A DNA stretch of 64,000 bases from a virus: positions 1-64,000 of IMG/VR virus record IMGVR_UViG_3300008117_000023, one strand, 5' to 3'. Position 1 is the stretch's first letter, and every line of letters begins with the position of its first letter. The position numbers were made by a program, and so were the translations under genes. Under the pieces are notes generated by a model, which saw only the letters and a program-made list of their open reading frames with translations, was not told the origin of the DNA and ran no database searches. Positions 16,302 to 24,375 of this stretch are shown in pieces.

Positions 16302-18638
16302 ATGACAAAAATTACGGTAATAAAAAGATCGGGTAACAGGGAGCCACTAGCTGTAGAAAAGTGGCAGGCACAAGTAGCTAAGGTTTGTTCGGGCATAGCT
16401 GATGTAAGTCAGAGTATGATAGAGATCAAAGCTCAGCCACATTTTTACGACGGCATGACAACTAGAGAGATTGACGAAGTAACTCTAAGAGCCATTGTAG
16501 ATCTTATTGACGTTGAATCAAATCCAGATTTAGGACACACTAACTATCAACACGTTGCAGGTAAGCAACGACTTAGCATGTTGAGAAAAGATGTGTATGG
16601 TGATTACACGCCTCCCCACCTTTATGAGATTGTAAAGACTAATGTAGCTACTGGTCTATATACTCCAGAACTTCTTGAGTGGTACACTGAAGAAGATTGG
16701 AATAAAATGAATGATATGCTAGATCATGACAAAGATGAACAATACAGTTATGCTGCCATTGAACAGTTAATTGAAAAGTATTTGGTACGCAATCGTGCGA
16801 CAAAGGAAATCTATGAAACACCACAAGTTCGTTATATGGTTGCGGCCGCGACTGTATTTCATAAAGAAGAACCTAACACGGCCCGTATGCGTTACATCAA
16901 AGAGTACTACAACTGTGCTTCAGATGGTTTGTTTACTCTTGCTACTCCTGTGTTGGCAGGGCTTGGGACTCCTACTAAACAGTTTAGTAGTTGTGTTCTT
17001 ATCCGCAGTGACGATGATTTGGATAGCATATTTGCTAGTGGGGAGATGATGGCCAAGTATGCCAGCAAACGTGCTGGTATTGGTTTAGAGATTGGTAGGT
17101 TGCGTCCGCTAGGCAGTCCTATTCGCGGTGGCGAAATCATGCACACTGGCATGATACCTTTCTTAAAGAAGTGGTTTGGAGATTTGCGATCATGTTCACA
17201 AGGAGGTATCCGCAATGCAAGTGCTACTGTATTTTATCCTATTTGGCATCATCAGTTTGATGATCTTATTGTACTTAAGAACAACCAAGGAACAGAGGAA
17301 ACCCGAGTCCGTCATATGGATTATGGGGTTGTGCTTAGTAGTTTCTTCTGGAGACGATTCAAGAACAAAGAAAACATAACATTTTTTGATCCCAATGAAG
17401 TACCTGATTTGTACGAAGCGTTTTACTCTAATACAAAGTTGTTTGAAGAATTATATGTTAAATACGAAAAACAAAAAGGCCTTCGTAAGAAGACTATGAG
17501 TGCCGAGGAAGTATTCAAAAGTGGTATTTTAAAGGAGAGAACTGATACAGGACGAATCTATCTAGTCTTTATCGATAACGTGATGAATCAAGGCCCGTTC
17601 GATCCTGAATACCACACTATCTATCAGTCAAATTTATGTTGTGAAATTTTATTACCTACTAAATCTTTTAAGCGTCTCGATGACGCTGATGGTCGTATTG
17701 CTTTATGTACGTTGGGCAGTATCAACTGGGGAGCATTCCGTAACCCAGAAGATATGCGCCGTGCTTGCCGGATTTTACATCGCAGTCTTAACAACATTCT
17801 GGATTACCAAGACTTTCTAAGTATTCAAAGTAAACTAAGCAATGACGAAATCCGTCCATTAGGTATTGGAGTTACTAATCTAGCTTACTGGCACGCCAAG
17901 CGCAGTCTTAAGTACGGAGACAAAGATGCACTGCAAGAAGTTAAGACATGGATGGAACATCAGTCATACTATCTTACAGAAGCTACTGTGGAGTTGGCTA
18001 AGGAACGTGGACCATGTGCTCACAGCGACAAAACACGTTATGGACAAGGTAAGTTTCCATGGGAACTACGTGCTAACGGTGTTAACGAATTAGCTGATTT
18101 TGCTCCTGAGCTTGACTGGGAAAGCCTACGTGTTCAAATGAAAGAGCATGGTGTGCGTAATGCAACACAAATGGCTATTGCACCTGTAGAAAGTTCTAGT
18201 GTTGTTATTAACAGTACTAATGGTATCGAAATGCCAATGAGTTTGATTAGTACCAAAGAATCAAAAGCAGGATCATTTACACAAGTTGTTCCAGAGTATG
18301 CTAAGTTAAAAAACAAGTATCAAATGATGTGGGAACAAAAAGACTGCATTAATTATTTGAAAACAGCGGCTGTGCTACAAGCATATGTGGACCAAAGTAT
18401 TTCAACAAATACTTTTTATAATCCTGCACATTTTCAAGACCGAAAGGTGCCAACTACATTAATTGCTAAAAACTTAATGCAGGCACAGATGTGGGGAATC
18501 AAAACATTCTACTATAGTTTAATTAACAAAGCGGGATCAAAACAAGTAGAAGAAAAGATAAATGGTTTCCACATAGAAGAAACTAAATTTGAAATGGAAC
18601 TAATGAATGACGATGATTGCGAGGCATGTAAATTATGA
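16302..18638 (+). CDS. nrdA: Ribonucleoside-diphosphate reductase class I, alpha subunit
   Basis: 778 residues, full length. An N-terminal ATP-cone (TVIKRSGNREPLAVEKWQ) indicates allosteric regulation. Active-site elements: FSSCVLI with the first redox Cys, NLCCEILLPT with the thiyl-radical Cys and its Asn/Glu partners, and ALCTLGSINW with the second redox Cys. FYYSLINKAG holds the radical-transfer Tyr pair, and the C-terminal DDDCEACKL carries the CxxC that is re-reduced by glutaredoxin. It makes dNDPs for phage DNA. Overlaps nrdB by 4 bases; glutaredoxin lies just downstream. Confidence 0.97.
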   Translation: MTKITVIKRSGNREPLAVEKWQAQVAKVCSGIADVSQSMIEIKAQPHFYDGMTTREIDEVTLRAIVDLIDVESNPDLGHTNYQHVAGKQRLSMLRKDVYGDYTPPHLYEIVKTNVATGLYTPELLEWYTEEDWNKMNDMLDHDKDEQYSYAAIEQLIEKYLVRNRATKEIYETPQVRYMVAAATVFHKEEPNTARMRYIKEYYNCASDGLFTLATPVLAGLGTPTKQFSSCVLIRSDDDLDSIFASGEMMAKYASKRAGIGLEIGRLRPLGSPIRGGEIMHTGMIPFLKKWFGDLRSCSQGGIRNASATVFYPIWHHQFDDLIVLKNNQGTEETRVRHMDYGVVLSSFFWRRFKNKENITFFDPNEVPDLYEAFYSNTKLFEELYVKYEKQKGLRKKTMSAEEVFKSGILKERTDTGRIYLVFIDNVMNQGPFDPEYHTIYQSNLCCEILLPTKSFKRLDDADGRIALCTLGSINWGAFRNPEDMRRACRILHRSLNNILDYQDFLSIQSKLSNDEIRPLGIGVTNLAYWHAKRSLKYGDKDALQEVKTWMEHQSYYLTEATVELAKERGPCAHSDKTRYGQGKFPWELRANGVNELADFAPELDWESLRVQMKEHGVRNATQMAIAPVESSSVVINSTNGIEMPMSLISTKESKAGSFTQVVPEYAKLKNKYQMMWEQKDCINYLKTAAVLQAYVDQSISTNTFYNPAHFQDRKVPTTLIAKNLMQAQMWGIKTFYYSLINKAGSKQVEEKINGFHIEETKFEMELMNDDDCEACKL

Positions 18639-19735
18639 GTAAAGCACAGTATAACCTAAATACAAAAACAGATTACCTTGGTCGTAAAATGTTTCTTGAT
18701 CCTGCAGGCCCAGTAACTATTCAACGGTTTGAAGAAGTAAAGTATAAAAAAATTGCCGACTACGATGCGACAGCACGAGGATTCTTTTGGCAACCTGAAG
18801 AGATCAGTTTAAGTAAAGACTCTAATGATTTTAAGGAAGCCAGCGATGCTGTCAAGCATATTTTTACTAGTAACCTACTTCGTCAAACTGCTTTGGATAG
18901 CTTGCAGGGTAGAGGCCCAACACAGGTATTTACGCCTGTATGCAGTCTTCCAGAAGTAGAAGCATTAATGTACAACTGGGGTTTCTTTGAAACTAATATT
19001 CATAGCAAGAGCTATAGTCATATTATTCGCAACATCTACAACGTGCCCAAGGATGTGTTCAACACAATCCATGACACTAAAGAAATTGTAGAAATGGCAT
19101 CAAGTATTGGTCTATATTATGATAGGCTCCATATTATTAACTGTCGCAAAGAATTAGGCGAAGCAGTTGATGAGTACGAACATGTTAAAGCAATCTATCT
19201 AGCCCTACATGCAAGCTATGGTTTAGAGGCGTTTCGCTTTATGGTTAGCTTTGCTACAAGTCTAGCAATGGTAGAGAATAAGATCTTTATTGGTAATGGT
19301 AATATTATTAGTTTGATTTTACAAGACGAGTTATTACACAAAGGTTGGACTGCTTACTTGATTAATCAAGTAGTTAAAGAAGACAGTCGCTTTGCCCAAG
19401 CCGCTAAAGATTGTGAATCAGAAGTGATACAGATATATAAAGATGTTATTAGAGAAGAAAAAGAATGGGCAGATTACTTGTTTAAGTTAGGGCCTGTGAT
19501 TGGTCTTAATGCAAATATCCTTAAAGACTTTGTAGACTTCACTGCAACTGATGCACTAAAGAATGTTGGGATCAAGTATTGGAATCCTGCTCCTAGATCT
19601 ACTCCTATCCCGTGGTTTAACAAACACAGTGATACTAGTAAGAAACAGACAGCACTACAAGAAAGTGAATCAACTAATTATGTTATTGGGATAATGGGCG
19701 ATTCTATTAACTATGATGAGCTACCCGCGATATAA
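18635..19735 (+). CDS. nrdB: Ribonucleoside-diphosphate reductase class I, beta subunit
   Basis: 366 residues. Ferritin-like metal-site residues are recognisable: Asp88 (ALDSLQGR), Glu119, His123, radical Tyr127 (IHSKSYSHI), Glu199 (GLEAFRF), Glu232 and His235 (QDELLH). Glu119 and His123 are four apart, whereas E. coli NrdB has Glu115 and His118 three apart, so this helix has one extra residue (ETNIH versus ETIH). It generates the tyrosyl/metal radical used by NrdA. ATGA overlap with nrdA. The C-terminal SINYDELPAI is the peptide that docks on NrdA. Confidence 0.96.
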   Translation: MSKAQYNLNTKTDYLGRKMFLDPAGPVTIQRFEEVKYKKIADYDATARGFFWQPEEISLSKDSNDFKEASDAVKHIFTSNLLRQTALDSLQGRGPTQVFTPVCSLPEVEALMYNWGFFETNIHSKSYSHIIRNIYNVPKDVFNTIHDTKEIVEMASSIGLYYDRLHIINCRKELGEAVDEYEHVKAIYLALHASYGLEAFRFMVSFATSLAMVENKIFIGNGNIISLILQDELLHKGWTAYLINQVVKEDSRFAQAAKDCESEVIQIYKDVIREEKEWADYLFKLGPVIGLNANILKDFVDFTATDALKNVGIKYWNPAPRSTPIPWFNKHSDTSKKQTALQESESTNYVIGIMGDSINYDELPAI

Positions 19736-19744
19736 GGAGACACT

Positions 19745-19909
19745 ATGGCAAAGCTACAAGAAGAAGTATTAGTAATTAAAGTTAGTAAACTATTAAAAGA
19801 CAGTGAGAACATAACAGAGATTATCAGCAACGATATATTGCATAGTCTTGAATCAGTAGTAGAAGAGCTTGCAGGTGCAGGTACATTAGTAGAAATAGAA
19901 AGAGCGTAA
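19745..19909 (+). CDS. Small acidic phage protein between nrdB and glutaredoxin
   Basis: 54 residues, helical and acidic (MAKLQEEVLVIKVSKLLKDS; VVEELAGAGTLVEIERA). AAGGAG five bases before the ATG gives strong support. It lies within the nrd operon with only a few bases on each side. Function unknown; conserved position suggests it may modulate the reductase. Confidence 0.7.
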   Translation: MAKLQEEVLVIKVSKLLKDSENITEIISNDILHSLESVVEELAGAGTLVEIERA

Positions 19910-19910
19910 T

Positions 19911-20135
19911 ATGAAAGCGATAGTATGGAGTAAAGACCATTGTCCATTTTGTGATCAAGCTAAAAACTTGCTCAAGATGAAAGGCATTGAGTTTGAAGAG
20001 AAAAAAATTGGGTATGGCTTCACAAAAGAAGATTTGCTTGAAGCTGTTCCAACAGCTAGAACAGTTCCACAGATTTTTTTAGACGAAAAATTAATAGGCG
20101 GATTTACAGAATTAAAACAGGTACTTAAAGGATAA
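19911..20135 (+). CDS. Glutaredoxin
   Basis: 74 residues, a thioredoxin fold of minimal length with CPFC active site (residues 11-14), TVPQIF cis-Pro loop (~52-57) and GGFTEL glutathione-binding end. It should reduce the C-terminal CxxC of NrdA with glutathione. It sits directly after nrdB, as in many phage nrd operons. Start ATG follows the previous stop by one base. Confidence 0.94.
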   Translation: MKAIVWSKDHCPFCDQAKNLLKMKGIEFEEKKIGYGFTKEDLLEAVPTARTVPQIFLDEKLIGGFTELKQVLKG

Positions 20136-20137
20136 AC

Positions 20138-20425
20138 ATGTTAATAGAAATACCCTACAGAACAGGCGACATTGTAAGTTTTAAATTAAGCTCAGGAGAA
20201 GAAATTCTTGGTAGACTAGAGGCCGAAGGTGACAAAACTTTCACAGTACTAAAACCAATGGTTCTTATCATGGGACAACAAGGACTGGGACTAGCACCAT
20301 TTATGTTCTCAGTATCACCTGATGCAAAGTTCACACTTCGCAAAGGTTCAGTAAGCTGTGTTGCAAAAACTCAAGACGATATTGCAAAACAATACACAGC
20401 ACAAACAACAGGCATTCATATATAA
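20138..20425 (+). CDS. Small beta-rich protein, possibly Sm/SH3-like
   Basis: 95 residues. The N-terminal ~50 residues (GDIVSFKLSSGEEILGRLEA then TFTVLKPMVL) show a strand-turn pattern like Sm-fold or SH3-like barrels, where the sequence SGEEI-x-G-x-(L/V) is typical. The tail is helical. RNA binding is possible but unproven. Coupled to the nrd operon; followed by GGAG and a small histone-like gene. Confidence 0.6.
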   Translation: MLIEIPYRTGDIVSFKLSSGEEILGRLEAEGDKTFTVLKPMVLIMGQQGLGLAPFMFSVSPDAKFTLRKGSVSCVAKTQDDIAKQYTAQTTGIHI

Positions 20426-20437
20426 GGAGAAAAGGCC

Positions 20438-20629
20438 ATGACAGAAGTAACAAACACAATTCATGACGAAATTGTATTAGCATTTAACGTATACATTAAA
20501 GAAGCAGAAGCTTTTGAAAATAAAAATGTAAAAGCTGCGGCAGCACGGGCTCGTAAAGCACTTGGCGAATTAGGTAAACTAACTAAGTCTCGACGTATGG
20601 AAATACAAGAGAAGAAAAACGCAATGTAA
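20438..20629 (+). CDS. Small Ala/Lys-rich helical protein
   Basis: 63 residues, almost entirely helical with AAAARARKALGELGKLTKSRR (about 33-53), reminiscent of histone-H1/Hc1-like tails. It probably binds DNA or RNA nonspecifically; acidic N-terminal half. AAGGAG start signal. Conserved beside nrd genes in marine T4-like phages as I recall. Confidence 0.7.
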   Translation: MTEVTNTIHDEIVLAFNVYIKEAEAFENKNVKAAAARARKALGELGKLTKSRRMEIQEKKNAM

Positions 20630-20630
20630 T

Positions 20631-20780
20631 ATGTGGCGTCTTTGGGCAAAAGCTCTAGGTGAGAAAACAGGCAAGAGCGATAAAGAAGCAGACAGAATTG
20701 CTGTCATACGAACTTTAATCGTACTTGCCTATCTTATCACTAACGCATTTATTATAGCAGGTGTTGTAAGACATTGGTAA
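20631..20780 (+). CDS. Small membrane protein conserved next to nrd genes
   Basis: 49 residues: an amphipathic basic N-terminal half (MWRLWAKALGEKTGKSDKEA) and one membrane span (~26-45, TLIVLAYLITNAFIIAGVV), ending RHW. ATG lies one base after the preceding stop. Function unknown. The motif arrangement is familiar from cyanophage-type genomes. Confidence 0.75.
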   Translation: MWRLWAKALGEKTGKSDKEADRIAVIRTLIVLAYLITNAFIIAGVVRHW

Positions 20781-20789
20781 AGGAAAAAC

Positions 20790-21443
20790 ATGTTAGAAAC
20801 TTGTTGCGATATTTTAGTAGACGCTTACAAGCGTAATTGGATTACCAGTAGAGATGGTAACATTTCTATTCGTCATCACGATCGTGATCATTTTTATGTC
20901 ACACCTAGTGGTGTACGCAAACAAAACATGCAGCCAGAAATGTTTAAAAAAATTAAAATCTGGCGCACAATTAACAGTGGAGTAGGTTCTGCTGTTTTTA
21001 ATTATAATTGGGAAGTTATTGAGCAAACTGACCTAAGCGGCAATCTTGAACCTAGCGGCGAGATGCCTTTACATTTTGGACTGCAAAAAGAACTAGGACA
21101 GCATAAAAACGATGTTAGAGTTGTTGTACACGTTCATCCTACTTATTGTGTTGCTGCCATGCATGCCGGAATTGATTTAAGCACTATTGTAGATGACTTT
21201 CCAGAACTTAGCAGATATACAAAGGTAGCACCTAATGTTGGTGATGTGCCTCCTATCAGTCAGGAACTAGGTGACGCTTGTCATCGCAATTTAAAATTAG
21301 ACAAAGATGGAAATATTGCTTACGACATTGTAGGTATTAAAGGACATGGTGTAGTTGCTATTGACAGTACTCCATGGCGTGCTTACGAACATATTGAGCG
21401 TTTAGAACACATTTGTAAAATTGTATTAGCCAGCGGAGTCTAA
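20790..21443 (+). CDS. Class II aldolase/adducin family protein (AraD/FucA-like)
   Basis: 217 residues. Family features: SRDGNISIR near the N-terminus (substrate phosphate loop), PSGVRKQNM, GEMPLHFGL with the catalytic Glu/His region, Zn ligands in VHVHPTY (~113-119) and the third His in GIKGHGVVA (~186). Members catalyse aldol cleavage or epimerisation of sugar phosphates such as L-ribulose-5-phosphate or L-fuculose-1-phosphate; the substrate here is unknown. AAGGAAAAAC before the ATG. Shares a base with the next gene. Confidence 0.9.
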   Translation: MLETCCDILVDAYKRNWITSRDGNISIRHHDRDHFYVTPSGVRKQNMQPEMFKKIKIWRTINSGVGSAVFNYNWEVIEQTDLSGNLEPSGEMPLHFGLQKELGQHKNDVRVVVHVHPTYCVAAMHAGIDLSTIVDDFPELSRYTKVAPNVGDVPPISQELGDACHRNLKLDKDGNIAYDIVGIKGHGVVAIDSTPWRAYEHIERLEHICKIVLASGV

Positions 21444-22225
21444 TGTCTTTTTTATATCGTACTGAAGATATTAAACTTATCAATTCAGTAAAACCGTTAC
21501 CCTATCTTAGACACGGGCATGATGTTGATAAGATTAGGATGGCTGATATCTTTTTTCAGTCATTAAATCAAAATGAAATTTTAGGACTAGTAGAAGCAGA
21601 TAGATCTACAGTAGTAGAACAAATAAGTCAATCTATTAATGTTAGAAGCTGTGACGAGTTTGAGCTTGCAAGGTTACACGATTGGGAACAACGTTTTTCA
21701 AATGTATATTCAGAAAGTGATTGGACAGAGGCACAATCCTCTTATCCGTTTATTGATGCAGTTGCAAAGATATTTTGGTTAAGTGACCATTTAAGAAATA
21801 ACGGAACTATAGAGTTTCCGTTAACACAAGCATGGAACAGATACTACAATACTTGGGAAGTAGTTGTGGGCAATGCTAGGATAGCACCCTTAAGATTATT
21901 TCACCATAAACCTACGCTACAAGTTATACGATTTAAAACAGAACAGTGTTCTGAAAATATCGAATGGACTAAGACTTTTAAATCACTAAACGACATTGAA
22001 ACACAATTTGGTCATGCTGCTGTAATAAATTATAGAGCATGGGGTGGATCCTTGATACCCGGAGTTCATTTTTATAACAAAGATAGATACGATAAGAATA
22101 AATTAGAGTATCAGAACAAACTTGCTATATATTATAAGATGCACAGCGGATTAAACATTAACATAGAAAAGTCACTGTACTGGAACATTAATAACATATT
22201 GGACGGAATAAATGCTTTGGGTTGA
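21443..22225 (+). CDS. Phage protein of unknown function
   Basis: 260 residues, soluble, aromatic-rich (IFWLSDHLRNNGTIEFPLTQAW; RLFHHKPTLQVIRF). No family recognised and no clear catalytic motif. It is coupled by TAATG to the aldolase, so it may act on the same pathway or surface sugar. The next gene starts within its last codons. Confidence 0.7.
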   Translation: MSFLYRTEDIKLINSVKPLPYLRHGHDVDKIRMADIFFQSLNQNEILGLVEADRSTVVEQISQSINVRSCDEFELARLHDWEQRFSNVYSESDWTEAQSSYPFIDAVAKIFWLSDHLRNNGTIEFPLTQAWNRYYNTWEVVVGNARIAPLRLFHHKPTLQVIRFKTEQCSENIEWTKTFKSLNDIETQFGHAAVINYRAWGGSLIPGVHFYNKDRYDKNKLEYQNKLAIYYKMHSGLNINIEKSLYWNINNILDGINALG

Positions 22226-22442
22226 ATATAACATAAATCAAGTAGGCGACAACTTTAGAGTCGAAGGTGAATGGGAAGGTGAAGTTATGGGTGTAAGCCG
22301 TGACGGCACGCCTAAGAGCAGTCACTTATACAAACCAGGGGATGTGTTTATTGTAAACGCAAATGGTTGGTTGTGCAAAGTAGAAGATGTTACTGCTCTG
22401 GTAATGAAATACGAAATGAACAAGGCAAAAGATGAAATGTAA
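22212..22442 (+). CDS. Small phage protein
   Basis: 76 residues, beta-rich (VEYNINQVGDNFRVEGEWEG; KPGDVFIVNANGWLCKVED) with an acidic tail. Starts in the end of the upstream gene and overlaps the next by 11 bases. Function unknown. Confidence 0.65.
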   Translation: MLWVEYNINQVGDNFRVEGEWEGEVMGVSRDGTPKSSHLYKPGDVFIVNANGWLCKVEDVTALVMKYEMNKAKDEM

Positions 22443-22731
22443 GCAAGGTGATCTAGCTCGTATTATATATTCTATACGGCCTGAAAACATAGGGCGTGTT
22501 GTTAAGGTAAAAGAATATATTGGAAAGTTTGAGCAAGGTGAACTGTTTGAATTTAGAACTATGCCCTGTAAGTGTGCAGTAACAGATCATTATTGGTGGA
22601 TAGAAGCAGAAGACTTATCTACATTGCTTGGTGTATCTCCGCAGGCCTACATACCCGATACTTGGTTAGAACCAATTCGCCCAGAAAAAACCAAAGAAAC
22701 AAGCAAATCAGAGGTTGACATCTTTGCTTAG
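22432..22731 (+). CDS. Small SH3/KOW-like phage protein
   Basis: 99 residues. N-terminal MKCKQGDLARIIYSIRPENI-GRVVKVKEY is a KOW/SH3-like barrel opening; two Cys in MPCKC and a WWIEAEDL strand follow; the tail is Lys/Glu-rich. Proteins of this layout are widespread in tailed phages, function unknown. Its 3' end contains the -35 box of the next promoter. Confidence 0.7.
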   Translation: MKCKQGDLARIIYSIRPENIGRVVKVKEYIGKFEQGELFEFRTMPCKCAVTDHYWWIEAEDLSTLLGVSPQAYIPDTWLEPIRPEKTKETSKSEVDIFA

Positions 22732-22745
22732 ATCTGTTATAAATA
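22715..22745 (+). promoter_or_regulatory. Sigma70 promoter overlapping a perfect late octamer
   Basis: TTGACA (22715-22720), 17 bases, TATAAA (22738-22743); the -10 is part of TATAAATA (22738-22745), the exact T4 late consensus. The same spot could serve early and late transcription of the basic-peptide/cspA/tmRNA operon. Confidence 0.75.
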
Positions 22746-22780
22746 TAGATATGTAAGCAACTTTTAATAAAGGAATTAAA

Positions 22781-22852
22781 ATGGCAAGACAATACTCTCA
22801 AAAAGTCCGTGCAGTTCGTGCGGCAAAACGTGCCCTTAAAAGGAGCAAATAA
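22781..22852 (+). CDS. Tiny basic peptide 1
   Basis: 23 residues, MARQYSQKVRAVRAAKRALK plus RSK, with nine Lys/Arg. AAGGAATT before the ATG; its stop overlaps the next start (TAATG). Reads like an RNA-binding peptide or tiny ribosomal-protein-like tail. First gene behind the dual promoter. Confidence 0.6.
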   Translation: MARQYSQKVRAVRAAKRALKRSK

Positions 22853-22926
22853 TGGCTAAATTTAGAGCTCATCATCCACGCAGTATCAAAGCTACTGCAC
22901 GTAGAATTATTAAAAAGCGCAAGTAA
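22852..22926 (+). CDS. Tiny basic peptide 2
   Basis: 24 residues, MAKFRAHHPRSIKATARRII plus KKRK. AAAGGAGC precedes the ATG. Strong positive charge and translational coupling with peptide 1 argue it is translated. Function unknown. Confidence 0.6.
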   Translation: MAKFRAHHPRSIKATARRIIKKRK

Positions 22927-22929
22927 GAT

Positions 22930-23034
22930 ATGCCAAGCCCTAGACGAGTTAGTCAAATCTTAAAAGGCAAAAAGCCACCAAAGCCAAAGACAGTTAAAGC
23001 TATGGCTAAACGGGCTTCAACACGTAAGAAATAA
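22930..23034 (+). CDS. Tiny basic peptide 3
   Basis: 34 residues, MPSPRRVSQILKGKKPPKPK then TVKAMAKRASTRKK. No acidic residue at all. Starts three bases after peptide 2 stops, but no clear ribosome site other than coupling. The three together look like a nucleic-acid- or ribosome-directed set. Confidence 0.58.
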   Translation: MPSPRRVSQILKGKKPPKPKTVKAMAKRASTRKK

Positions 23035-23037
23035 TTA

Positions 23038-23106
23038 ATGAAAGTGTGTGACGTAATTGTAGTAATTCTTGTTACTATTCTTTTAGCTATACACTTTCTT
23101 ATGTAA
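23038..23106 (+). CDS. Tiny membrane peptide
   Basis: 22 residues, MKVCDVIVVILVTILLAIHF-LM, a single apolar span. Starts three bases after the previous stop. Toxin-like or regulatory membrane peptides have this form; role unknown. Confidence 0.5.
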   Translation: MKVCDVIVVILVTILLAIHFLM

Positions 23107-23129
23107 ATGGTTGTATTCAACCCGTTAAC

Positions 23130-23148
23130 ACCTCAACGTAAATGAGGT
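23130..23148 (+). terminator. Weak hairpin before the cold-shock gene
   Basis: ACCTCA-ACGTAAA-TGAGGT followed by ATTTTAAATT. It may attenuate transcription or act as an RNA control element for the cold-shock gene rather than fully terminate. Confidence 0.4.
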
Positions 23149-23172
23149 ATTTTAAATTAGGAAAAAGTAACA

Positions 23173-23376
23173 ATGGTAACAGGAAAAGTAAAATGGTTTA
23201 ACGACGCCAAAGGTTTTGGATTCATTACACCGGATAGCGGCGGAGCAGACCTTTTTGCTCATTTCTCTCAGATTAATTCAGGTGGCTTCAAAAGTCTACA
23301 AGAAGGTCAGAGCGTAAGATTTGAAGTCACAATGGGTATGAAAGGACAACAGGCTAGCAATATTCAGCCTGCTTAA
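23173..23376 (+). CDS. Cold-shock domain protein (CspA family)
   Basis: 67 residues, normal CspA length. RNP1-like KGFGFITP (13-20) and RNP2-like LFAHFSQI (27-34) motifs are intact, and it begins [12 protein letters not shown]. It binds single-stranded RNA/DNA and melts RNA structure, helping translation or antitermination. AGGAAAAAG upstream. Directly followed by the acceptor half of the tmRNA, so both are probably one transcript. Confidence 0.95.
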   Translation: MVTGKVKWFNDAKGFGFITPDSGGADLFAHFSQINSGGFKSLQEGQSVRFEVTMGMKGQQASNIQPA

Positions 23377-23384
23377 GGAATTGT

Positions 23385-23444
23385 TGTAATCCCTTCAAAG
23401 TGAAGGCATTCTGGACGCGGGTTCGACTCCCGCCAGGTCCACCA
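23385..23444 (+). ncRNA. ssrA: Two-piece tmRNA, acceptor piece (permuted gene, 5' half)
   Basis: Ends GGACGCGGGTTCGACTCCCG-CCAGGTCCACCA: a T arm (GCGGG-TTCGACT-CCCGC), acceptor strand CAGGTCC and encoded CCA, as in tmRNA 3' ends. Its 3' strand CAGGUCC pairs fully with GGGCCUG at the start of the coding piece (one G-U), with a C-G pair at the fourth position where E. coli has G-C: a compensatory change showing the two pieces belong together. A small CCTTCA-AAG-TGAAGG stem lies at 23391-23405. The 5' boundary is approximate. Confidence 0.88.
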
Positions 23445-23457
23445 TAAGGAAATTAAA

Positions 23458-23565
23458 ATGATTAAAGGATTAATTTTTGCTACTATAACGATAATTGTAA
23501 GCGTATGCTGGGTTGTTTATATGTACAATAATAATGTTCGTGTTTATCACAAAATTGAAAAATAG
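23458..23565 (+). CDS. Small membrane peptide encoded inside the tmRNA intervening segment
   Basis: 35 residues: MIKGLIFATITIIVSVCWVV gives one membrane span, then a polar tail YMYNNNVRVYHKIEK. AAGGAAATTAAA before the ATG is a good ribosome site. It fills almost the whole spacer between the acceptor piece (ends 23444) and the coding piece (begins 23578), the part normally excised from permuted tmRNA precursors. Function unknown. Confidence 0.6.
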   Translation: MIKGLIFATITIIVSVCWVVYMYNNNVRVYHKIEK

Positions 23566-23577
23566 TATTCTTATGAT

Positions 23578-23735
23578 GGGCCTGACATGGTTTCGACAGG
23601 GTGAGATAATGGAGACGGCAACACGGTAGGCGATGACCGTAAATCAAGCAAATCAAGTAAACGCAAATTCAAGCGAATACGCATTAGCAGCCTAAACACT
23701 GCTTAGGGTAGGAAATACCTCGTAACAGAAATTAC
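23578..23735 (+). ncRNA. ssrA: Two-piece tmRNA, coding piece with tag ORF (permuted gene, 3' half)
   Basis: Begins GGGCCTGACATGGTTTCGAC, the tRNA-like 5' end of tmRNA. The tag frame runs from GCA at 23648 to TAA at 23693-23695 and encodes ANQVNANSSEYALAA, ending in the classic ALAA proteolysis signal read by ClpXP/ClpAP. The stop lies in a CCTAA...TTAGG hairpin, as in tmRNA helix 5. tmRNA with SmpB frees stalled ribosomes and tags the nascent chain. The gene order acceptor-then-coding is the circular permutation known from Alpha-, some Betaproteobacteria and their phages. The 3' end is approximate. Confidence 0.92.
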
Positions 23736-23739
23736 CAGA

Positions 23740-23760
23740 AAGCACCCTCGGGTGCTTTTC
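23740..23760. terminator. Rho-independent terminator after tmRNA
   Basis: AAGCACCC-TC-GGGTGCTT followed by TTC TTT; convergent with the minus-strand lipoprotein gene, so probably used from both sides. Confidence 0.9.
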
Positions 23761-23761
23761 T

Positions 23762-24226
23762 TTATTGTGGGTACAGAAGGACGTCGTCGCCTGTGCCAAC
23801 AATTGGATCAACAATAAGTTTACCAAACCCTAACATAGTTTGGTTAGTGTTAATAGAAATGTCTTTATTATTGTTACTGTTGACTATGGCAAGATCAGTG
23901 CTTTTTCCAATACCGTAAATTTGAGTAAGGCTGGGCACAATTACACTAGCCCAACGTAAAGCCGTGTCACCGGTGCTAGTGGGTTGTTCAACTCTAGGAC
24001 TGTTGTTTTGTGGAGAACCTTGTTGTAGTGCAATTACCGCGGCTACTCGAGCTGTAGTATCACCTGAATTGGCAATAGCTTCTAATGCTTTGTATCGAGC
24101 AATTTCTGCTTCTGCCCTTGCAAGAGCAATGTTTTCTTGAGTTCGGGCGTATTGTTGATAGTTGTCAGATGCACAGCCAGTTAGTAATAAGACACCGATG
24201 GCGCCTGCGAGAATAGTTTTTCTCAT
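23762..24226 (-). CDS. Lipoprotein of unknown function
   Basis: 154 residues. Lipoprotein signal peptide with basic n-region MRK, apolar core and lipobox LLTGC (Cys18). A helical Ala/Glu/Arg region (~25-60) could be a coiled coil, followed by a Gln/Asn/Ser linker and a C-terminal domain. AGGAAACT before the ATG. It is divergent from the outer-membrane-barrel gene, sharing a regulatory region with a palindrome. It may coat the host envelope for superinfection exclusion or form part of a spanin (inference). Confidence 0.8.
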   Translation of the reverse strand: MRKTILAGAIGVLLLTGCASDNYQQYARTQENIALARAEAEIARYKALEAIANSGDTTARVAAVIALQQGSPQNNSPRVEQPTSTGDTALRWASVIVPSLTQIYGIGKSTDLAIVNSNNNKDISINTNQTMLGFGKLIVDPIVGTGDDVLLYPQ

Positions 24227-24279
24227 AATAGTTTCCTTATAAATGATTTTATTTGGAAACTACTTAGATCAACTTACTC

Positions 24280-24294
24280 CCAATATAATATTGG
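24280..24294. promoter_or_regulatory. Perfect 15-bp palindrome in divergent intergenic region
   Basis: CCAATAT-A-ATATTGG between the divergent lipoprotein and barrel genes. Looks like a dimeric repressor site; no regulator identified. Confidence 0.45.
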
Positions 24295-24375
24295 CATATA
24301 AGGCTTAACAGCGAAAGAATTGCTTTAAGAAGTCTCAAATATATTTATGCCTTTTTACATTTAAAGGAATTAAAA